Origin: Annona cherimola
Lineage: Eukaryota > Streptophyta > Magnoliopsida > Magnoliales > Annonaceae
DNA length: 64,000 nucleotides
Direction of reading: 5' to 3'
NCBI GenBank assembly: GCA_030490835.1
Contig: CM059974.1
Coordinates: 2,425,501-2,489,500, forward strand
This document shows positions 57,860-64,000 of the stretch, in pieces. Below the pieces are notes generated by a model. That model was given only the letters and a program-made list of their open reading frames with translations. It ran no database searches and was not told the DNA's origin. The stretch's first letter is position 1. Every line of letters begins with the position of its first letter. Both the position numbers and the translations under genes were made by a program.

Positions 57860-58245
57860 TGTTAGCCCAGGCTAAACAAATGTCCTACTTAGCCCATCTC
57901 AAAAAACTTATTTATAATAACTTTTTTATATTTTTTTCTTCATACACTTGTTTATCTAAGTGTATTTAACATATAAACCAAGTTTACTATTTTTGGACAT
58001 GTGTAAATATATATTTTTAGATATTTAAAGAGAATGATATTTTAAATATATATAAGCATAGATATTTAAAAATCTTTTAAAAAATATATAACATGTTCAA
58101 AAATAATAAAATTGGTTTATATACTAAATACACTTAGATAAGTAAGTGTATAAAGAAAAAAATAAAAAAGTTGTTATAAATGAGTTTTTTGAGGTGGACT
58201 AAGTAAGACATTTGCTTAGCTCGGACTAATAGGATCATTTATCTA
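57860..58245. mobile_element. Long-TIR fold-back element ('GGCTAAGC' family)
   Basis: The left arm GGCTAAACAAATGTCCTACT, CTTAGCCCATCTCAAAAAAC and the right arm GTTTTTTGAGGTGGACTAAG, ACATTTGCTTAGCTC are complementary. It closes the MITE cluster on the right, mirroring the element at 54985-55380. Confidence 0.8.
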
Positions 58246-58298
58246 TATATAAACACCTTCTAAAATATAGCACAACTTGACAAACAGGGGCATTTTGG

Positions 58299-59225
58299 TT
58301 GATTCGTTTTGTCTATTTTGTAGGGAAAAAAATAGAAGACTCTAACTACATCTTCACGGCGTGTGAACTGACTCCGGCGATCTATAGGAGGGCTGCAAGA
58401 ATCATCGCGCCATGGGTCACAATTCAAGATATTTTAAGGACTCTCTCCCAAACCAACAAGAGTGAAGATCTTGCACTTTTCATCCTTTGTTGTTGGTGAG
58501 TCTAGTACATGAGAAATATGTTTAGGGAGGAAGGTGTCAACCGGTGTTTTCTTATATTCTTGAATGGTGCGTGGATTTCTTAATCAGCATAGGGGGCAAA
58601 ATTCCTTATTGTTGCTGGTATGCTTGATAAGCCGTTAGTACCAAGATGGACCAAACTTCCTGACGGAGTTTTCAAGATGAATGTGGATAAGCCGAAAATA
58701 TATTGATAAACAGTACGGGGTTTGCAGCTGTCATTCATGATTCTCGGGGCTTCTTCATTGCAGTAAAAGGTTGGAGACAGAGTAGTATAATAGAGTCTTT
58801 GCTCATGGAGGCCACTGCTTTTCTTTTGAGAGTCAAATGGGCGTTATAAACTCAATTTGAGGCACCTACAAATGGAATCTAATTCACTTCTTTTTACCAA
58901 TTTTCTAATGAATGATTGCCTATCCTCTCCTAGGTAGGAAATGTTATTGGAGAGATCAAATCTCTTCTCTCTTCCACTAGCAATATTTTATTTCATCATG
59001 TTTTATGGTAAGAAAATTCTGTCACGCATGTCTTAGCAGATTTTGTTGCTTCATCTTTTTTGATAAATCATGTATGGTAGGGTAATCCCCCCCAAATTAT
59101 AATGGAAAAAATATGTACAGATTATTTTTTAGCAATGCAATACTTGGATCTCTCCATCCCTCCCCCTTACATGATCAAAGGGAGCCAGGACAGAGTCCTT
59201 ACTTTCATCAAAAAATAAAAAATAA
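58299..59225 (+). pseudogene. LINE 3' remnant (zinc-binding RT region, RNase H, A-rich tail)
   Basis: The first frame (to 58499) resembles the zinc-binding region after reverse transcriptase in plant LINEs. It is followed by PRWTKLPDGVFKMNVD and STGFAAVIHDSRGFFIAVKG, a clear RNase H-like start, and later HVLADFVASSFL. Stops and frameshifts break it throughout. The A-rich (AAAAAAT)n tail near 59210-59230 marks the 3' end. It is 5'-truncated, as is typical of LINE copies. Confidence 0.7.
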
Positions 59226-59229
59226 AAAT

Positions 59230-60003
59230 TGTTTGACTGAATAGGGACGGCAAACGGCCCATAATTGCGCTTGGAGAAGCAGGTTTAAGGGTGGTAGGGC
59301 CTAACGGTTACCCATAGTACGTTCACCACGTTTGCAGAAATTTAACTGGCAGCTTCGCAGAAATCTAAAATAATAAGGGCATGTTTCAAAGCATTTAAGT
59401 TGCTTAAATGAGATGTGAATCGAATAACATTTTCATTCTTAAGATAACTTTTTTTAAATTTTAGATATAATTTTTATATGTTCAATACCATTTTTTTTAT
59501 TCTCAATCCATATTATTACACCCAAATCCTACCGAACATACCCCAATCTAATCTATTATTCTTTAGGATATATGAAATGCCCCTAAAATTTTAAAAATGA
59601 CCAGCTGCCTGAGATAACGCAAGGCGGAACAGACTTCCACATAGACAGAGAATTCCGTAATAAACAGTTTCAAAATGTCCTGTCCAAACAGCGTCAAAAT
59701 TGTGCTTAACGCCTTTAGACTCTGTGGCCAAAGATTTTGGGAATTGATGATCCATGCGGTCCACGTGAGTTGATACTTCACTCCCATCAAAATCTACGAA
59801 GACTTTTTTGGTTGGGTAGTACTCTATACACGTGTTACAGCTTACAGGGGGCAGATTCCTTTTATTTTTTCTCCCTTTGAAATGGACAGTTCCGCTCCTA
59901 GGCTCCTAGCTACCATAAATGAAACCAATAATCCATGGCTACTCTCCAACTCCTCACCCAAATCGCAGTCTTCCCAGAATCCTCTACGTAATTCTGTCTG
60001 AAG
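59230..60003. other. 5' flank of the first intact SDR gene
   Basis: It contains segments repeated upstream of the other SDR copies: TTTTTTGGTTGGGTAGTACTC here and TTTTTTGGTTGGGCAATACTC near 62.24 kb, and GGCTACTCTCCAACTCCTC here and near 51.0 kb. These are remnants of shared promoter or leader DNA. No clear TATA box was singled out. Confidence 0.45.
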
Positions 60004-61032
60004 ATGAGTTCCCCAAATCCCATTTCTGTCAGCAAAAGGTGAAGAAATCCCTCCATCGATTTCCTTTTTCACCGCCGTACCCGTATTGCGTAGTAGAGTT
60101 GATTAAGGGCCCTGAATCAGTATAAAACAGAGCTCCTGCTGCACAACTCTTTTGTAATTTTTCTCACAGTTACAAATATAAAAAAGCTTAATTATATGTT
60201 TAAAAAGTCTAATTAACCACGTTTCCGATGATGCAGACTGGAAGGGAAGGTGGCCATCATCACCGGCGGTGCGAATGGGATCGGAGAGGCCACTGCCCGC
60301 CTCTTCTTCGCTCACGGGGCCACCGTCGTGATCGGCGACGTCCAAGACGAACTGGGCGAAGCCATCTGCCACCAGCTTCATCATCCCAACATGTCCTATT
60401 CCCACTGTGACGTCACCAACGAAGATGACCTCCGCAATCTCGTGGACTGTGCCATCCAAAAGCACGGAAAGCTGGACATCATGTTCAACAACGCCGGCGT
60501 GGCCGACCCATCGAAGACGAGCGTACTCGCCATCGAGAAGGCATCGACGGAGAGAGTGCTGGCGGTGAACTTGGTGGGAGCTATGCTGGGAGCGAAGCAT
60601 GCTGCGAGGGTGATGGTGCCAGCCAAGAAAGGCTGTATCCTCTTCACAGCAAGCACCGTAGCATCAACTGCCATGTTCAAAGAGCATGCATACGCAGCAT
60701 CCAAGGCGGGGGTGGTGGGTCTGACCAAGAACCTTGCAGCAGAGCTGGGGGAGTACGGAATTCGGGTGAATTGCATTTCTCCCTACGGCATAGCGACTAA
60801 TCTTTCCCAAGGTGTGGTAAGGGACTCTAGTAAGCAAGCGTTTGAGAAGGTAATGGATGATGCAGCAAATCTCAAGGGCGTCACGCTCAAAGCCGATGAT
60901 GTGGCTTATGCAGCTCTGTTTCTTGCTAGTGACGAGTCCAGATATGTGAGTGGTCTCGACCTATTGGTTGATGGAGGATATAGTGTTACAAACCCATCCC
61001 TCGGAATAGTCCTAAACAAGCTGCACCTTTGA
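60004..61032 (+). CDS. Short-chain dehydrogenase/reductase, SDR110C-like, copy 1
   Basis: Two exons (60004-60038 and 60237-61032) join in phase 2 to give 276 aa starting MSSPNPISVSKRLEGKVAII. The protein is a classical SDR that oxidises an alcohol with NAD. Visible features are the Rossmann motif TGGANGIG at 21-28, acidic D46 after the second strand (NAD preference), NNAG at 96-99, and the catalytic set S151, Y164 and K168 in YAASK. The SPYGIATN and LFLASDESRYVSG segments are also conserved. Length and motifs fit the plant family containing xanthoxin dehydrogenase (ABA2), secoisolariciresinol dehydrogenase and zerumbone/borneol dehydrogenases; the substrate cannot be told. No targeting peptide is seen, so it is probably cytosolic. 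It is a tandem paralogue of the copy 1.4 kb downstream. Confidence 0.94.
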
Positions 61033-61039
61033 TGTATGT

Positions 61040-62440
61040 GTGTTTAAGGGCTGGACAGCCCTTTTTGTGCCTCTTTTATTACATGCTTATGTTAAAAAAC
61101 ATGATTATAATCAGAAGTAATTCACGTTGGTTAATTATACAACACTGTATCATAAATGCATGGTAAGAAAAAAGTGCATGCAATGCAAGTCAGCATGTGG
61201 GTGTTGGGGCCGGGGCTGTTTGTCAATTCATACCTGCACTTCTGCAGTACTCTCTCTGAAATCCCACGTGGTCGTCATTCATGTCTCTTTCCTGTTCCTC
61301 TCTCAATAATTGCTTGGATGGATCAGGTATCCAATCGGGTGGTTGCTATTTTGAGTTTGGTTGGCGGATGAAATAGAAAATGAAAATGGACGCAATTTGC
61401 CGTTTAACCCCAACTCTTTGCGCTTTTGAGATCTTCACGCATAACCTTCAGTGCCAGCATTCTCAAGAGCTAGCTGCATACACATAAGCATATATCATGC
61501 AATTTTCTCTTCTAATTTGTTAATATTTAAATATTAACACTGCAAAAAAATTAAGATAAACTTTTAAAATCTTCTTAATACTTAAACTCTTATCCCTTCA
61601 AATATAAGCTAACATTTTAACCATATATACGAACTACACATTTTATTATCATAATGTAATATCCATACTTTTGTGTTCAACTCAACATATTAATGGCCCA
61701 TATAAATTAGTTAAATCTTCAGTAGTTAATTTATCAACCATGAATTATATACTTGAATCTTCGACTAGTCAATTTTAGTTTAATTTGGATTAACATCAAG
61801 AGGCGGTGAACGGTTAGAATTGACAGAGAGCATGATCACATGCCATAGCCTAACGACGGAGTTAATTGATAATATATAGATTTGCAGATGGCGTTAAATA
61901 CAATAGTCTGCTATCCACTGGTTTTTGTTGATTATAATAGCAATATCATTTCAACAAAATTTTGTCAGAGTTGGACTGTGCGTCGAAGAGCATATTGGAA
62001 GACGAAAAAGCCTATATTTTTGCAGATGTTCTTCGATGCTTATTTTCTTTGGAAACAAAAATTGGTTGCTAAGAGGAAAAATAAGATGCAATGATGGTAA
62101 CAACTAACAACATTTGTTTCCATTTTTAGTGCTGAAAATAAAATTTCTTGTAAGGCATAGACCATCTACTCTGCAGAACTTTAATACGGAAACTCCAGGT
62201 AGAAAATAGGTATATGAATATGATCTAGACAGTTTTTTTGGTTGGGCAATACTCTCCATCCACCTATTTCATGACATTATTGAACGACGTAAGAAATTAA
62301 TCATCTTTAATTTTTTGGGTCCTTCGAAATGGACGGCTGAACTTCTAGTTAGGTACCATAAATATGGCTTCTCTCCGACTTCTAAGCCAAACTGCAAACT
62401 CCCAATCATATCCTCTAACAAAAAAAAATCGATCGGCCTG
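61040..62440. other. Spacer between the two intact SDR genes
   Basis: No gene recognised. A frame at 61882-62094 (70 aa, ending WKQKLVAKRKNKMQ) has no recognised motif. The last 200 bp share leader sequence with the other SDR copies. Confidence 0.45.
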
Positions 62441-62443
62441 GGG

Positions 62444-63540
62444 ATGAGTTCCCCAACTCCTCTTCCTGTCACAAAAAGGTGGAGACGTCCCTTCCTTATT
62501 TCCTTTTTCACTGCCATTTAGTCATCGAGTTTGATTAAGGGCTAGTTAGTCTTCGGGGTACATAGAAATTAGCAAAGCTCTCTTTCTGCATTGCTCTTTT
62601 ACAGCATTAAAATTTCTGTAAGACGGCACCTTGACATAGACCCTGGACCCCAAATGAAGGTTATGACACTATCAGTCCATCCATGTTTCATCCAATTCTC
62701 ACATTGAAATAACGTTTCTGCTCATGTGCTGTCTGCAGGCTAGAAGGGAAGGTGGCCATCATCACTGGCGGCGCAGGTGGGATCGGAGAGGCCACCGCTC
62801 GCCTCTTCTTGGCCCACGGCGCCAAAGTCGTGATCGCGGACGTCCAAGACGAACTCGGCCAGGCCATCTGCAAACACCCTGATTATGATCATGACCACAT
62901 CTCGTATTTCCACTGCGACGTGACTGACGAAGATGAGGTGCGCAGTCTCATTGATTTCGCCATCCAAAAACATGGGAAGCTAGACATCATGTACAACAAT
63001 GCTGGAATAATAGACCCCAAGTCCACAGGCATCCAAACCATCGAGAAATCCTCGATCGAGAGGGTGGTGAATGTGAACTTGGTGGGAGCGATGCTGGGGT
63101 CGAAGCACGCAGCGAGACCGATGGTGCAAGCCCACAAGGGCTGCATCATCTTCACAGCAAGTGTTGTTGCATCATCTGCGATTTGGCCCGACCATTCCTA
63201 CTGTGTTTTCAAGTGGGGAGTTGTAGGGCTGACAAAGAACTTGGCAGCGGAGCTGGGGCAGTTTGGAATTCGGGTGAATTGCATATCACCCTATGCTTTG
63301 GCAACGAAAATTGTGCATGCGATTGTCCCAGACTCCGACAACCCACAAGTGTTTGAGAAGCGGGTCAGTGACGCGGCCAATCTCAAGGGTGTGATATTAA
63401 AAGCGGATGATGTTGCTCAAGTAGCGCTTTTTCTGGCTAGCGATGAGTCGAGATATGCCAGCGGTCTCAACCTGGTGATTGATGGAGGATTCAGTGTTAC
63501 AAACCCATCACTGGCGATAGCCCTCACCAAGCAGCTCTGA
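62444..63540 (+). CDS. Short-chain dehydrogenase/reductase, SDR110C-like, copy 2
   Basis: Two exons (62444-62478 and 62739-63540) give 278 aa starting MSSPTPLPVTKRLEGKVAII, with the intron at the same position and phase as in copy 1. TGGAGGIG lies at 21-28, D46 again points to NAD, and NNAG is at 98-101. The catalytic residues are S153, Y166 and K170. The active-site helix reads YCVFKWGVVGL where copy 1 has YAASKAGVVGL: the usual small residue before Lys is Phe and a Trp follows. These changes line the substrate side and suggest different specificity. An extra two residues near DYDHDH lengthen the loop before the third strand. Substrate unknown; same candidate families as copy 1. Confidence 0.94.
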
Positions 63541-64000
63541 TGCACACTTAGAAGTACATGAGTACATTAATATTATACATCTGCTATCATATCTAATTAA
63601 TGCTTAATGCTTTTGTGCGTGGGTGTACGTGTACTTATTTTCTTCCTTGATTCTGGATCTTTGCATTAATTAGCATCTTTATCTTGTTCTGTTGCTACAT
63701 TTTTTTGTTGTTGCTACATTTAGGTTGCAAAGCAAATTTCACGCTTGAGCAGCAATATAATATACATTTCAGGGACTCAATTTAGATGTAGCGTAACCCG
63801 CGCACCTGTAGGTGCCACGAGTAAGCGCGCTAAGCGTCGCTTCCTAGTGAATACCATTTCCAATATAATTTATTTAAGAGCCTGGCTGGAAAACTGCTCA
63901 ACAACGTTTGAATCTCTGAGGTAATTAGAAATAGGAAACGATCAAGTGGTGCATATATCGCCACAGTTATGGAAGACATTGGTTATATAGGCCCTAATTG
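63541..64000. other. Downstream of SDR copy 2, no gene
   Basis: AT-rich apart from a GC-rich patch at 63795-63845 (ACCCGCGCACCTGTAGGTGC) containing a small inverted repeat, GCACCT/AGGTGC. It is not assigned. Confidence 0.4.

Noticed and set aside
60103..60776. Minus-strand frames opposite the first SDR gene
   Set aside because: They are antisense shadows of the conserved SDR frame. The plus strand carries all catalytic motifs.

Overview
This is a stretch of nuclear DNA from a flowering plant. The genes carry GT-AG introns with angiosperm-type protein products, the intergenic DNA is very AT-rich, and the spaces are packed with tRNA-derived SINEs, hAT-like and Tourist-like DNA transposons, fold-back elements and LINE remnants. 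The sequence alone does not fix the species. No bacterial, organellar or viral gene block is present.

Layout. 1-12.4 kb holds no intact gene. It contains two LINE RNase H remnants, two SINE families, and a 1.87 kb non-autonomous hAT element with a SINE nested in it; target-site duplications are readable for both. At 12.6-13.7 kb an intronless inositol-tetrakisphosphate 1-kinase gene (ITPK1-like) lies on the minus strand with a TATA box and G-boxes upstream. 14-22.3 kb is a repeat field of MITEs and fold-backs. At 22.6-35.5 kb the plus strand carries a 14-exon gene for the TORMOZ/UTP13 WD40 protein of the small-subunit processome (880 aa reconstructed). One of its introns appears to use a GC donor, and several introns carry MITEs and an Au-like SINE. 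At 38.6-41.4 kb is a four-exon VTT/DedA (SNARE-associated Golgi protein) membrane protein gene. At 46.4-49.1 kb is a five-exon gene for a short WVD2-like/TPX2-family microtubule protein, whose intron 3 contains a long inverted repeat. From 51 kb to the end is a cluster of short-chain dehydrogenase/reductase (SDR) genes of the xanthoxin/secoisolariciresinol/borneol dehydrogenase type: one broken copy (51.1-52.7 kb) and two intact two-exon copies (60.0-61.0 and 62.4-63.5 kb). Between the broken and intact copies is a dense MITE cluster (55-58 kb) and a LINE remnant.

The genes do not form a single pathway. ITPK, TORMOZ, VTT and WVD2-like are housekeeping or cell-biology genes. The SDR copies look like an expanding, decaying tandem family, probably in specialised (terpenoid, lignan or hormone) metabolism. 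The ITPK1-TORMOZ neighbourhood matches, from recalled Arabidopsis locus numbers, the adjacent pair AT5G16760/AT5G16750, suggesting old microsynteny.

I did not find a convincing undescribed system. The best second-look items are the nested hAT/SINE structure, the intronic long hairpin with the reduced TPX2 domain, the GC-AG intron, the MITE cluster in TA repeats, and the small hairpin near 42.8 kb.
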